Assembly (NCBI GenBank): GCA_025350815.1
Contig: JANXXE010000146.1
Location: 1-39,350, forward strand
Direction of reading: 5' to 3'
From: Myxococcales bacterium
GTDB taxonomy: Bacteria > Myxococcota_A > Polyangia > Fen-1088
Length of the DNA: 39,350 nucleotides
Every line of letters begins with the position of its first letter. The stretch's first letter is position 1. This document shows positions 15,201 to 21,949 of this stretch, one piece after another. A program made the position numbers and the translations under genes. The notes beneath the pieces were generated by a model that worked only from the letters and a program-made list of their open reading frames with translations, was not told the DNA's origin and made no database searches.

Positions 15201-17067
15201 CACCTGGCGCACCAACAGCAACACCCACACGTTCAATGGCGGTGTGACGGTGGCGTCGACGGGAACGGTCGAGATGCTGGTGGCCGGTGGCACCACCCAG
15301 ATCGCGAATACCAAAACCTTCACGCTGAACGGCACACTCAAAAGCAGTGTCACCTCGGGCACCAAGCCCATCATCGACAATGCGGGCTCGGGCACCTGGA
15401 CCTTCACCGTTTCCGGGACGGCCACGCTGAATCTCGACGGCCTCAAGGTCGAGCACATGACCGGCACCGGCATGACCGTCGCGAACGGCGCGACCTGGAC
15501 CAAGTTCTACAATGTCCAGTTCAGGAACAACGGCGCCGCCACCCGCCATCTCAAGATCACAGCGAACACGCTGGCCCTCACGACGCAGGGGGTTTTCTTC
15601 GACACCAATCCGGCGGTCAACGTGCAGCTTATCGGCAACGGCGACGCCGGCGGCACAACCACCGCGACGTTCTACGCCTCCGGCACGGCCGTGAACGGCG
15701 ACGGCGCGGGCGAGGCCTACGACGTCGACGACGATGCGAACGACGATGGCGTCTCCGAGACGCCGCTGACCAACGGCGCCATCATCACCTGGATCTCGGG
15801 TTCAAGCGATACGACAGGAACGATGCAGGGCTTCGTGAGTGCAGCGCTGGACTGGAGCAACTTCACCTTCTACGGCGTCTACGTCGCCTTCAATGACGTC
15901 AACGTCGGTCTTGATGACGTCATCTACGCGCGCGATCTCGACGGCGTCGCCAAGTACTCGTACACAATCGCCACCGCCGACGGCAACATCATCGGCACGC
16001 CCCGCTGGGACACCGTCAACGAGGTGACCCTGGACCTGGACATCGATGGGGACGGATTGAAGGACAAGACCGCCGTCCACATCCTTTACGTGTCCACCAG
16101 CGCGGGGAAGATCTTCAAGCTTATCGACAACGGCAGCGCCCTGGTGCTGCCCGGCGGCGGCAGCACGTGGAGCGCGGCATTTTCCGCCGCGTCGGTCACG
16201 TCGATCACATCACCCATTGTGTTTGACGCCAACAATATCTATTTCGCGGGCACGGACGGCTCGTCCCACAAGAATCTGTTCGGGGTGCAGCTGACCAAGG
16301 GCGCCAACGAAAAGACACTGCAAAAGAACATCATCCTGAATACGGCGAACGCGACCACGGCACCCGCGCTGCGGACCTACAGCGGCAAGACATACCTGTA
16401 CATTGCGTCGGCCAAGGACGGCGCGAACGCGCACATCTATCGCATCAACATCACCGACGGTGTCATCGACGCCACCTGCGAGGACGCGCTGAACGACGTC
16501 AACGGCGCGATTCGTTTCTACGCCGATCGCATCGTCGTCGGCGACAGCGGCGGCCGCGTTCACAACATCGCCGCCAGCCCCACGGCCGCCAGCGGTTTCG
16601 TCAACGGGGGTCTTTTGACCCCCAGCACGAACTTCCCCTACCGGGACACCGTGAATCACACGGCTGCCTTCCTGAACGCGGAAAGCGGCGCCATCCTGGC
16701 CTCTGTCTACGCGCCTGGTCCCCAGCGTATCTACTACGGCGACAAGGACGGTCACCTGTATGTCATGAACGCCGTCGGTGCACTGGTCTCTGGTTACCCC
16801 CTGCAACTTACCGCCTCGGCACAACTGGCGACGACGCCGGTCTACATCTCGGGTGTCATCGCCGTTGGGTCCAGCGCCGGCATCCTGTACTTCGTCGACC
16901 AGCAGAACGGGTCCGCGGCGCCCAACATGTTCTCCTCGATCGACTTCGGCTCGCCGATCGTCTCCCTCAGCTACAATTCGTCGCGCAGCCAGTTGATGGT
17001 CGGCACCAGCAACGGCCAATTCTTCTTCACGCCGCTAAAGGCCGACCCCACCCCCGCGTCCAATTAG
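9220..17067 (+). CDS. 2615-residue composite surface protein: propeller, FN3, beta-helix, internal MYXO-CTERM, solenoid repeats, propeller
   Basis: The order read from the sequence is as follows. Signal peptide at residues 1-41 (AALA/GDW). PQQ-type propeller with repeated LW/W-F blades (about 42-444). Fibronectin III-like domain (447-549). Right-handed beta-helix (552-794). Pro/Thr linker. MYXO-CTERM-like segment with Cys848, a hydrophobic run and RRR. A second signal-peptide-like segment (891-913, ending YPARAHA). A beta-rich domain (914-1127). About thirty solenoid repeats of the ISGGTW/ISAGTF type (1141-1970). A second propeller-like region (about 2160-2615) containing an Asp-rich possible calcium loop (DVDDDANDDGVSE). 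The frame is uninterrupted. The middle looks like the end of one secreted protein fused to the start of another. A cell-surface or matrix adhesin role is inferred. Confidence 0.85.
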   Translation: MGKRFANTTAGRGGLRAATVIAASSVFFCGGLLVVPGAALAGDWPQLGRDGGRARFSPEVTGPRFKPSWDFNAGGPVLSTPVVGDGFAVVVTKAGSVNGLRASTGSRLWTFDAKASVGATPAILNGRVFVPTLGGELYALRLTDGVAQWTQKMGGQNFGSPAIVGDALVIPAGFPAQKLIKLGGAAGLAQWETAPGAIANVTTSSAAMGSDFAVVGVNGGKYQAFALADGKARWTFATRGATNLSAPLVVGNAAYLLPGGSQPNLFAVDTASGLALDGWPLTIEDPQAVPTGIIVGTTYAVSSPIAVNGLIVFQIRFEYGIQTNTGTSAGVLTYQLRLYTVAVNPVAGHPVVQWLTPNGQKTASMNQVPELNMSPTPAAFTGAAANYIAVTSCVAATVRVLDVNTGAEAWSAATSGPTRASPVFANGQLFVATDAGIVHAFSSESNHAPTAPSRLSPGGGRAVDRTGAVLSWEGATDTESSALSYQVRLDDDGELLENFSFEKMTATGDTSVSVPVLLKDGVMYTFAVRSRDEAGAWSEWSAPEHFKAEQLPTVDIAGKAYDNVSDAVAHVQPGETIQLGAGTYKLGSSLVVPPGVSIAGAGGLQTIVDGTGLGAALVLKSAAGRTGGTVIEGVTVTGGRVGIQVSGGEMATLRNIILRDHDDAGLLVDAGQKVDLINATVAWNGTGARAAGTLSVRNSIVLENKTAGLALDGTDGKLDSRYNDVSGNGSDYLGLSAGAGDLASPVTFADAPKRNLRLIDAQATTDRGDPADPFDKEPMPNGGRVNLGAYGNTTLAEISVDAPVMTPPAATPDPATPVVADPTPVVAPMDPIPTKMATSNGSMRGWGCEMVPGQGGGGNTGMALLLAAMAAAAVLRRRINLRAAVATTRRVSVRATMLAILLGVALYPARAHAIARVRTIGAANAGAATISANWSGATVAGNLLTAVVSVRGGSATTISVTAGGAPWVLIGRSDTTNASVAMYYIQNALAYATNTAVSFDIGGSAKAAIRITEYNEVPTASVLDLSATATSSGVASTTGQGGSVPLSTYLRGEIALSAMVHIDASATQAAVTGGFAALGNESSTDASSALTHRQYVYENIFGTGAQAPTATINSGGKEWVGIIATFKGAPRYFIGADGSLFGDNTKWSLSSGGPNNTTAPGNNDWGIFDGNSGNCTVAASVTAGGISMLSTYGAKTLTVAANQTLTIANDMELDGGTLAGNNVTVTGDTRQTAGTVSITGTYLPQGANGYSFTGGTISSGTYTSSKPFVISGGATISGGTFNLTGALNIAGAYTKSGGTWNINGGLTVSGTANLSDGALTWTITGALLVQAGATISAGTFSASTGATLSGGTISGGTYTFSNTATFSGTTINGGSFTQQTANGMTVSGSSITAGTFTLNRTLTMTSGTISGGTWTVTSTSALSGGTISAGTFTLTGAVTISNGFTRSGGTVSLGGALTVNGTANLSNAVTWSTPSTLTVGGTAVISAGTWSCTTSFAQTGGEISGGTWSVTTTSAMSAGLISGGAFTFTGNVTISNSFVRTGGTMTFNAALTINGSATVSNSFTWATATSINVAGTATVSVGTFNATTSVNISGTPSISGGTWAATTTLNVSGGTISGGTWSAAQAAGTSGLSGGTVSAGSFAFTGAATLSSTFVRSGGTMTFAAALNINGATVSNDFTWNAGAAINIGTTANVSVGTFNATTSINVSGTAAISGGTWNATTTVNVSGGTISGGTWSAAQAAGTSGLSGGTISAGSFAFTGAVTLSGTFVRSGGTMTFGGALNINGSASVTNAFTWNAPSVAVSGAATAISVGTFNATTSTVAISAGVITGGTFTATTTATITGGTISGITLTSPTAPTFAGGTISSGTYNFTAGLTVNTPTSISGGTWTLGGRLTVGTGTISGGTWSVAGLSLTSTGTISGGTFDPISNTFVMSGAGTISGGTFNQTTASATTISAGTISGGTFTFGSTLAFTVATLDGANVTVAGLATLTSGTWRTNSNTHTFNGGVTVASTGTVEMLVAGGTTQIANTKTFTLNGTLKSSVTSGTKPIIDNAGSGTWTFTVSGTATLNLDGLKVEHMTGTGMTVANGATWTKFYNVQFRNNGAATRHLKITANTLALTTQGVFFDTNPAVNVQLIGNGDAGGTTTATFYASGTAVNGDGAGEAYDVDDDANDDGVSETPLTNGAIITWISGSSDTTGTMQGFVSAALDWSNFTFYGVYVAFNDVNVGLDDVIYARDLDGVAKYSYTIATADGNIIGTPRWDTVNEVTLDLDIDGDGLKDKTAVHILYVSTSAGKIFKLIDNGSALVLPGGGSTWSAAFSAASVTSITSPIVFDANNIYFAGTDGSSHKNLFGVQLTKGANEKTLQKNIILNTANATTAPALRTYSGKTYLYIASAKDGANAHIYRINITDGVIDATCEDALNDVNGAIRFYADRIVVGDSGGRVHNIAASPTAASGFVNGGLLTPSTNFPYRDTVNHTAAFLNAESGAILASVYAPGPQRIYYGDKDGHLYVMNAVGALVSGYPLQLTASAQLATTPVYISGVIAVGSSAGILYFVDQQNGSAAPNMFSSIDFGSPIVSLSYNSSRSQLMVGTSNGQFFFTPLKADPTPASN
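11753..11958 (+). other. internal MYXO-CTERM-like anchor followed by an internal signal peptide
   Basis: At 11753-11850 the giant frame encodes GWGCEMVPGQ, a Gly-rich spacer, a hydrophobic Ala/Leu stretch and RRR, which is where a MYXO-CTERM protein would normally stop. At 11890-11958 it encodes VSVRATMLAILLGVALYP and ARAHA, a good signal peptide. No stop codon separates them, and no clear Shine-Dalgarno precedes the GTG at 11890. This is the fusion point of two former genes, or a site where the polyprotein is split after export. Confidence 0.7.
12980..15121 (+). repeat. solenoid repeat array with a near-identical 345-bp tandem duplication
   Basis: The encoded motif (G)-T-I-S-[GAS]-G-T-[FWY] recurs about every 16-25 residues, roughly thirty times. 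Inside the array, 13954-14298 and 14299-14643 are a tandem pair of 115-116 codons differing at about 11 of the first 90 residues. A degenerate third copy begins at 14647 (VGTFNATTST). The spacing, with inward-facing Thr/Ser/Ile and turn Gly, fits a beta-solenoid adhesin stalk. High DNA identity between copies implies recent duplication and a risk of copy-number change. Confidence 0.8.
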
Positions 17068-17075
17068 CCTGCACC

Positions 17076-17096
17076 GGGGCGAATGCTATTTGCCCC
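17076..17096 (+). terminator. hairpin just after the giant gene, possible terminator
   Basis: GGGGCGAAT pairs with ATTTGCCCC around a GCT loop: nine pairs including one G-T wobble, starting 9 nt after the stop codon. No T run follows, so it would be an atypical intrinsic terminator or a 3'-end stabiliser. Confidence 0.4.
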
Positions 17097-17136
17097 TGGC
17101 GTCCGACCGTCGGGTTACCATCGCGCCCAAGTGTGA

Positions 17137-17343
17137 ATGCCTGTCGGTCGCTTCAGCCCACGTCGTTTGCCTATCCTGTCTGCGGTGACAGTCGGCTATT
17201 TTGCCGCCGCCAAGTTCGGGTTCACGCTGCGCAATCGCTGTTATGAACTCGGCTGCAGCGTCTACATGACGAAACCGGTGGACCCGGGCGTTTTCGTCGA
17301 GGCAGCCAAGCGCCTTGGTTTGTTCATGTCGGTGCCGACATGA
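17137..17343 (+). pseudogene. chimeric remnant: MASE1-like start joined to a receiver-domain end
   Basis: This 68-codon frame starts with SAVTVGYFAAAKFGFTL, which resembles the first helix of a MASE1 sensor domain. It then passes abruptly into NRCYELGCSVYMTKPVDPG and FVEAAKRLGLFMSV, the last third of a receiver domain (the KP after the fifth strand is typical). The phosphoacceptor and acidic pocket of a receiver, and everything else of a MASE1 kinase, are absent. The simplest reading is a deletion that removed most of a sensor kinase and the front of the next receiver gene. Its TGA overlaps the ATG of the histidine kinase at 17340 (ATGA), so the remnant still sits at the head of that transcript and may couple its translation. 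Confidence 0.6.
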
Positions 17344-19253
17344 TCGCCGGTCCGGCAACGGATCCCCGAGCGGTCCTCATCGTCGAGGACGACGAATCCA
17401 TCGCGGAACTTGAGCGACGGGTGCTGACGCGCGCCGGACTGACCACGCGCACCGTCGGCCGGGTCAAGGACGCGCTGGCGCTGCTGGCGGGCGAATCCTT
17501 CCTGGTCATCTTGCTGGACTACCAGCTGCCCGACGGAGATCCGTGGTCGGTGGTCGACGCCGCCCGTGCCCACATCCCCCGCATTCCCGTGATCATGGTG
17601 ACCGCCATGGGAAACGAAACCGTCGCGGCCGAGGCCGTGCACCGCGGGGTGGCCGAGTATCTGCGCAAGAGCGAAGGCTTCTTGAACCAATTGCCGGAAG
17701 TCGTCAGGCGCGTCGGCCACGTGGCACAGATCGAGGATCGCGCGCGGCGGGCCGACGCCCTGTTCGAGCTCATCGCCGACAACGCCTCGGACATGATCCT
17801 GACCGCCGATCCCGATGGGATCATCACGTACATGTCGCCCGCCTGTCGCAAGATTGTCGGTTACGAACCCGAGGAATTCATCGGCCGCCACACCTTGACC
17901 ATTGTCCATCCCGACGACAGACCGCTGACCGTTACGGAGCGGGCGGGCGCGACCCGGGAAACGCATATGGCGTCCACCGTGCGGGCGCAGCGGAAGGACG
18001 GCACGGTCGCCTGGATAGAAAGTCACGTGTACGTGCTGCGAGATCCCGTCACCGCTGTGGTGAAGGAACTGGTGCTCATCGCCCGGGACGTCACGGAACG
18101 CAAAAAAAGCGAAGACGCCATCGGCCGTGAACAGGCGCAGTTCGCCGAGGCCCAGGCCATTGCGCAGCTTGGAAGCTGGGAGTGGGATGTCACGACGGGG
18201 GCGGCACACTGGTCGACCGAGCTTTACAGGATCCTCGGATACGTCCCGGGCGAAGTCCCTCCCAGCTACGAGGGTTATCAGGTTCGATTGCATCCAGAAG
18301 ATCGTGAAGCTGCTCAGGCCCGCGTCCAACGAGCCGCACGCACAGGCGAGCCGTATTCGGGGGAATCGCGCCTGATCCTGCCGGACGGGACCATCAGGCA
18401 CGTCCAGGCCCGGGGGCGATTGCTGGTCGACGCTGCGGGCCGCCCCCACAAACTCGTGGGGACCATGCAGGACATCACCGAAAGAAAGTTACTGGAAGAC
18501 GAGCTGGAACTGCGCACGACAGAGTTGCGCCGCTCGAACGCCGAGCTCGAACATTTCGCCTATGCCGCCTCGCACGATCTGCGCGCCCCCCTGCGTGCCA
18601 TCACAGAACTGTCCGCGTGGCTGGTCGAGGATCTGGGCGATCAGCTGCCCGAACGACCACGCGAATACCTGGCGCTGATCCGACGTCGGGTCGGCAGGAT
18701 GGATCGCCTGCTGACCGATCTACTGGATTTCGCCCGCGTGGGCCGGGCCGACGAAAAGACCGAGGTCGTGAACACCACCGAATTGATCGATGAGCTGCGC
18801 CAACTGGTGTCGGGGCGATCCCGAATCGTCATCGACACCTGCGGAGAACTACCCACGTTCACGACCGCGCGGGCGCCACTCAAAAGCGTGTTTCTGAACC
18901 TGCTCGACAACGCCATCAAGCATCATGACCGCCCCGACGGCCGGATCGAGATTCGTTCGTTTGACTGGGGCATGTACCACGAATTCACGATTACCGATGA
19001 CGGCCCCGGCATCCCACCCGACATGCACAAGCGGGTGTTCGAGATGTTCCGGACGCTGCGACCGCGCGACCAGGTCGAAGGCAGTGGGCTGGGCCTTTCC
19101 ATCGTCCAGAAGATCGTGGAGACAGCCGGCGGGCAGATCACCCTCGACAGCACGCCGGTCGAACGGGGCGCCACGTTCCGGTTCACCTGGCCCAAGGCCT
19201 GGCACACGCCCAGCGCGCAGCCGGATTCGCCCGCTCGTTCATCAGAATTCTGA
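17340..19253 (+). CDS. hybrid sensor histidine kinase, REC-PAS-PAS-HisKA-HATPase
   Basis: The 637-residue cytosolic kinase has an N-terminal receiver (about 12-125; pocket VEDDE, phospho-Asp60 in LLDYQLPDGDP), a PAS domain (140-260, with DVTERKKSE), a second PAS/PAC (265-385, with DITERKLLE), a HisKA domain with His412 in AASHDLRAPLRAI, and a HATPase with N-box NLLDNAIKHH and G-boxes DDGPGIP and GSGLGLSIVQKIVE. It has no membrane segments, so it should sense an intracellular cue or be driven by phosphotransfer into its own receiver. It could phosphorylate the orphan receivers at 8194-9059. Its start overlaps the MASE1/REC remnant by 4 bp. A Ser/Pro-rich tail ends the chain. Confidence 0.92.
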   Translation: MIAGPATDPRAVLIVEDDESIAELERRVLTRAGLTTRTVGRVKDALALLAGESFLVILLDYQLPDGDPWSVVDAARAHIPRIPVIMVTAMGNETVAAEAVHRGVAEYLRKSEGFLNQLPEVVRRVGHVAQIEDRARRADALFELIADNASDMILTADPDGIITYMSPACRKIVGYEPEEFIGRHTLTIVHPDDRPLTVTERAGATRETHMASTVRAQRKDGTVAWIESHVYVLRDPVTAVVKELVLIARDVTERKKSEDAIGREQAQFAEAQAIAQLGSWEWDVTTGAAHWSTELYRILGYVPGEVPPSYEGYQVRLHPEDREAAQARVQRAARTGEPYSGESRLILPDGTIRHVQARGRLLVDAAGRPHKLVGTMQDITERKLLEDELELRTTELRRSNAELEHFAYAASHDLRAPLRAITELSAWLVEDLGDQLPERPREYLALIRRRVGRMDRLLTDLLDFARVGRADEKTEVVNTTELIDELRQLVSGRSRIVIDTCGELPTFTTARAPLKSVFLNLLDNAIKHHDRPDGRIEIRSFDWGMYHEFTITDDGPGIPPDMHKRVFEMFRTLRPRDQVEGSGLGLSIVQKIVETAGGQITLDSTPVERGATFRFTWPKAWHTPSAQPDSPARSSEF

Positions 19254-19323
19254 GGCCCAGCGGCCCTGCGTCCGCGCCCTGCAACGACCTTCGTCAGGTA
19301 CGCGCCTTGCTTGTTGGTGTCGT

Positions 19324-20340
19324 ATGAAGCGTGCTCTTGGCTTGGTCCCGCTTTTCGTCCTGGCGACCTCGATGGCCGGCTGTCCCGGGCAAGACGATCC
19401 GCCACACGATGGTGGAACCGCGCACGATGGCACCGCGGGTGGAACCACGGCGTGCGTGCCGGGCGATTGCCAGAACAAGCCCGTACCGGCCATCGGCTGC
19501 GCCACCGGCCCGGAACCCACATTCCTGTGTACGCGTGGCACCGATGGCAGTTGTGCCTGGGGCCCGCCGATTTGCGGCCCGGCACCGGACGCAGGTTCCG
19601 GCACGACGGATGCCGGCGGCGCCGCGTGCAAGGTGGATGCGGACTGCCGCCTGGTCGACGACTACTGCACCGGCTGCGACTGCCGCGCCCTTTCCAAGAC
19701 GGATCCCGATCCCGTCTGCGCGGGCCCAGGCGTGCGCTGCCTGGCGCAGCCATGCATGGGGAAGACGGCGCAGTGCCAGGCCGGCAAGTGCGCCGTTCGC
19801 GACAAACCCGCCGCCGGTCAGACCTGGTATGCGACCTGCGGCGATCCGGTATGCGGCGCCTGGCGCCCCAAGGACGGCGTCCCGCTGTGCACCACGCAGA
19901 AGGCGGGCGATGCCTGCGCCAACGCCGGCGAGCGCTGCGACCCAAAGGGTGACTGCAATGCCCTTTTGGTATGCGCAACGGCGGATCCGACCAAGTCCCC
20001 GGGCGGCTGTCCCATTTCACGCCGGGATACCAAACGCGACATCCGCTACCTGGGACCGGACGATCTGCGCCGGTACCACGACGAACTGCTGACCCTGCGT
20101 CTGGCAACCTGGCGCTACAAGCACGATCCCGCGCGCGAGCGGCTGGGTTTCATCATCGACGATCACGAACAGTCGGTGGCGGTGGATGCGCCCCAAAGCA
20201 TCGTCGATCTGTACGGCTACACCAGTCTTGCCGTCGCGACGGTTCAGTTGCAGGCGCGCGAGTTGGCCGATGTGCAGCGCGAACTGGCGGCGATGCGCAG
20301 GAAACTGGCCGCGCTGGAAGGCCGGCGCCGCGCGCGGTAA
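19324..20340 (+). CDS. Cys-rich lipoprotein with C-terminal S74-type chaperone/autoprocessing domain
   Basis: The 338-residue chain starts with a lipoprotein signal (LATSMAGC lipobox), then Gly/Asp-rich and Cys-rich segments with VDADCRLVDDYCTGCDC-type spacing, probably disulphide-bonded. Residues 232-338 resemble the intramolecular chaperone (peptidase S74) domain of phage tail spikes and adhesins: SRRDTKRDIRYL, then RLGFIIDD, DLYGYTSLAVA and a terminal coiled coil. The Ser232-x4-Lys237 spacing of the self-cleaving dyad is kept. I start at the ATG at 19324 because the longer frame reads into the kinase gene. Self-cleavage would release the lipid-anchored N-terminal part; trimerisation is inferred from the family. 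Confidence 0.75.
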   Translation: MKRALGLVPLFVLATSMAGCPGQDDPPHDGGTAHDGTAGGTTACVPGDCQNKPVPAIGCATGPEPTFLCTRGTDGSCAWGPPICGPAPDAGSGTTDAGGAACKVDADCRLVDDYCTGCDCRALSKTDPDPVCAGPGVRCLAQPCMGKTAQCQAGKCAVRDKPAAGQTWYATCGDPVCGAWRPKDGVPLCTTQKAGDACANAGERCDPKGDCNALLVCATADPTKSPGGCPISRRDTKRDIRYLGPDDLRRYHDELLTLRLATWRYKHDPARERLGFIIDDHEQSVAVDAPQSIVDLYGYTSLAVATVQLQARELADVQRELAAMRRKLAALEGRRRAR

Positions 20341-20348
20341 ACAGGCGC

Positions 20349-21152
20349 GTGTCGGACAAAAGCCCCTGGAAGATCTGTTCCTGGAACGTCAACGGCCTGC
20401 GCGCCTGCATCGGCAAAGGATTCGTCCCCTGGCTGGATCAATCCGGCTGCCAGGTCGTGGGCCTGCAAGAGGTCCGCGCATTCGAGAAGCAACTGCCGCC
20501 CGAATCGCCGCAGCCGCCCACGTGGCACACCCACTACACGCCGGCTGTACGTCCCGGGTACAGCGGCGTCGGCCTGCTGTCCCGCCTTCCCCCCGATGAC
20601 CGGGGCGCGGGTCTGGGCGTGCCGGCCTTCGATGTCGAGGGGCGCCTGGGCTGGGTGCGTTTTGGCCGCCTGGTCATTGCCAATGCGTATTTTCCGAAAG
20701 GCAGCGGGAAGGATCGCGACAACAGCCGCGTGCCCTACAAGCTCGACTTCTACCGGGCCGCGTTCGACTTCGTGCAGCGGTTGCACCGGGACGGACTGCG
20801 CGTCCTCGTCATGGGCGACTACAACACCGCACACGAGGAGATAGATCTCGCGCGGCCCAAGACCAATCACGAAACCAGCGGTTTTCTCCCCGTGGAACGC
20901 GCCGAATTCGGCCGCTGGCTTGCGGCCGGATGGGTCGACACCTTTCGCCGCTTGCATCCCGAACCGGGACATTACTCGTGGTGGAGCCAGCGCATGGGCG
21001 CGCGCGCCCGCAACGTCGGCTGGCGCATCGACTATGTGCTGGCGTCGCCCGACGCCCTGCCGTTCGTGAAGGACGCGTTCATCTGGCCGCAGGTGACCGG
21101 ATCCGATCATTGCCCGATCGGCGTCGAGGTCGCCGCCGAGATCGCGACCTAG
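20349..21152 (+). CDS. xthA: exodeoxyribonuclease III / AP endonuclease
   Basis: The 267-residue enzyme of the ExoIII/APE family repairs abasic sites and 3' blocked ends. Family motifs are all present: SWNVNGLRA, LQEV with the metal-binding Glu, GYSGVGLLSR, NAYFPKGSG, MGDYNTAHEEIDL, WWSQRMGARARNVGWRIDYVL and the final GSDHCPIG with catalytic Asp-His. The GTG at 20349 is chosen because the conserved first strand begins ten residues later. It starts 8 nt after the lipoprotein stop. The toxin-antitoxin block begins about 50 bp downstream. Confidence 0.93.
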   Translation: MSDKSPWKICSWNVNGLRACIGKGFVPWLDQSGCQVVGLQEVRAFEKQLPPESPQPPTWHTHYTPAVRPGYSGVGLLSRLPPDDRGAGLGVPAFDVEGRLGWVRFGRLVIANAYFPKGSGKDRDNSRVPYKLDFYRAAFDFVQRLHRDGLRVLVMGDYNTAHEEIDLARPKTNHETSGFLPVERAEFGRWLAAGWVDTFRRLHPEPGHYSWWSQRMGARARNVGWRIDYVLASPDALPFVKDAFIWPQVTGSDHCPIGVEVAAEIAT

Positions 21153-21166
21153 CCCACAAGCCGCGG

Positions 21167-21200
21167 GTACCCGGCGCGAGTACCCGGCGCGAGTACCGGG
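21167..21200 (+). repeat. 13-nt direct repeats upstream of the toxin-antitoxin promoter
   Basis: GTACCCGGCGCGA occurs twice in tandem (21167-21179 and 21180-21192), followed by a partial third copy (GTACCGGGCGA). It lies between the xthA stop and the -35 box of the antitoxin promoter. It may be a slippage product or the scar of the module's insertion. Confidence 0.5.
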
Positions 21201-21203
21201 CGA

Positions 21204-21239
21204 TTGACATCTTGATGTTCCATTAATATCATCATGATG
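21204..21239 (+). promoter_or_regulatory. near-consensus sigma70-type promoter of the first TA module; likely leaderless transcript
   Basis: TTGACA at 21204-21209 is separated by exactly 17 nt from TATCAT at 21227-21232. The antitoxin GTG at 21239 is 7 nt beyond the -10 box, where transcription would start, so the mRNA would have no leader and no Shine-Dalgarno. Confidence 0.7.
21207..21239. promoter_or_regulatory. paired inverted-repeat operators for the ribbon-helix-helix antitoxin
   Basis: ACATC-TT-GATGT (21207-21218) overlaps the -35 box, and CATC-AT-GATG (21230-21239) overlaps the -10 box and start codon. The half-sites are the same and the centres are 22 bp apart, about two helical turns. 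This is the layout expected for autorepression by a dimeric antitoxin. Confidence 0.6.
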
Positions 21240-21484
21240 TGCGTACCACCCTGACTCTCGATGAGGACGTGGCCGCGAAACTCGAAGCCGAGTGTCGCCG
21301 CACCGGATCCTCGTTCAAGCAGATCGTGAACGATGGCCTGCGGCTGGCCTTCACCCTTCGACGAGACCTCAAGCGCCAGTCGCCATTCGTCATCAAGCCC
21401 TACGCGCTGCAGCTGCGGCCCGGACTCGACTACGAAAATATTGGTGAGCTTCTCGAACAGGTCGAAGGGCCGCAACACCGGTGA
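21239..21484 (+). CDS. vapB: ribbon-helix-helix antitoxin (VapB-like)
   Basis: The 81-residue protein begins with MRTTLTLDEDVAAKLEAECR and continues FKQIVNDGLRLAF, the beta strand and two helices of a ribbon-helix-helix DNA-binding domain. The C-terminal half (QSPFVIKPYALQLRPGLDYENI) is the part expected to wrap the toxin. It should neutralise the PIN toxin encoded next and repress its own promoter through the repeats at 21207-21239. The GTG start is the only one giving the canonical N-terminus; the two ATGs just upstream are out of frame. The stop overlaps the toxin start as GTGA. Confidence 0.85.
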   Translation: MRTTLTLDEDVAAKLEAECRRTGSSFKQIVNDGLRLAFTLRRDLKRQSPFVIKPYALQLRPGLDYENIGELLEQVEGPQHR

Positions 21485-21909
21485 TTCTCTGCGATGCCAA
21501 TCTGCTGCTGTACGCCTACGACCAGTCGGCGCCTTTACACGCCAAGAGTCGTCGCTGGCTGGAGGCCACGCTGTCCGCTGACAAGCCGGTCGGGTTCGCA
21601 TGGGTGACCCTGCTCGCCTTTCTACGGATCTCGACCAACGCGCGCGCCGTCGCAAATCCCCTGATGCTCGCCCAGGCGACCACCACCGTGGCAAGTTGGC
21701 TGGAATTGCCCTCCGTCACCGTACCGGCGCCCGGGGCGCGCCACTGGGAGATCTTCGAAAGGATTCTGCGCGGCGCCCAGGCCAAGGGCCCGCTGGTCAT
21801 GGACGCCCACCTCGCGGCGCTTGCGATCGAGCACGGCGCCGAACTTGCGTCCGCCGACAGAGACTTCGCGCGATTCGAAGGATTGCGCCTGGTGAATCCG
21901 CTCGCCTGA
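21481..21909 (+). CDS. vapC: PIN-domain ribonuclease toxin (VapC family)
   Basis: The 142-residue PIN protein has acidic catalytic positions Asp5 (ILCDANLLLYAYD), Asp in MDAHLAALA and Asp in SADRDFARF, as in magnesium-dependent VapC RNases. The target, typically tRNA or rRNA in this family, cannot be told from sequence. It overlaps the antitoxin by 4 bp. The second acidic position of the PIN site, usually a Glu in helix 2, is not obvious in WVTLLAFLRI, which is worth noting when judging activity. A second, unrelated TA pair follows 40 bp downstream. Confidence 0.87.
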   Translation: MILCDANLLLYAYDQSAPLHAKSRRWLEATLSADKPVGFAWVTLLAFLRISTNARAVANPLMLAQATTTVASWLELPSVTVPAPGARHWEIFERILRGAQAKGPLVMDAHLAALAIEHGAELASADRDFARFEGLRLVNPLA

Positions 21910-21914
21910 CAGAC

Positions 21915-21933
21915 TGGACATAAATTGTGTCCA
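21915..21933. promoter_or_regulatory. inverted-repeat operator candidate of the second TA module
   Basis: TGGACA and TGTCCA form perfect 6-bp arms around a 7-nt AT-rich centre. The site lies 16 bp before the Phd-like antitoxin ATG and 5 bp after the first toxin's stop. Phd/YefM antitoxins typically bind such palindromes to repress their own operon. Confidence 0.5.
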
Positions 21934-21949
21934 CTTGCACACTGGTCAC

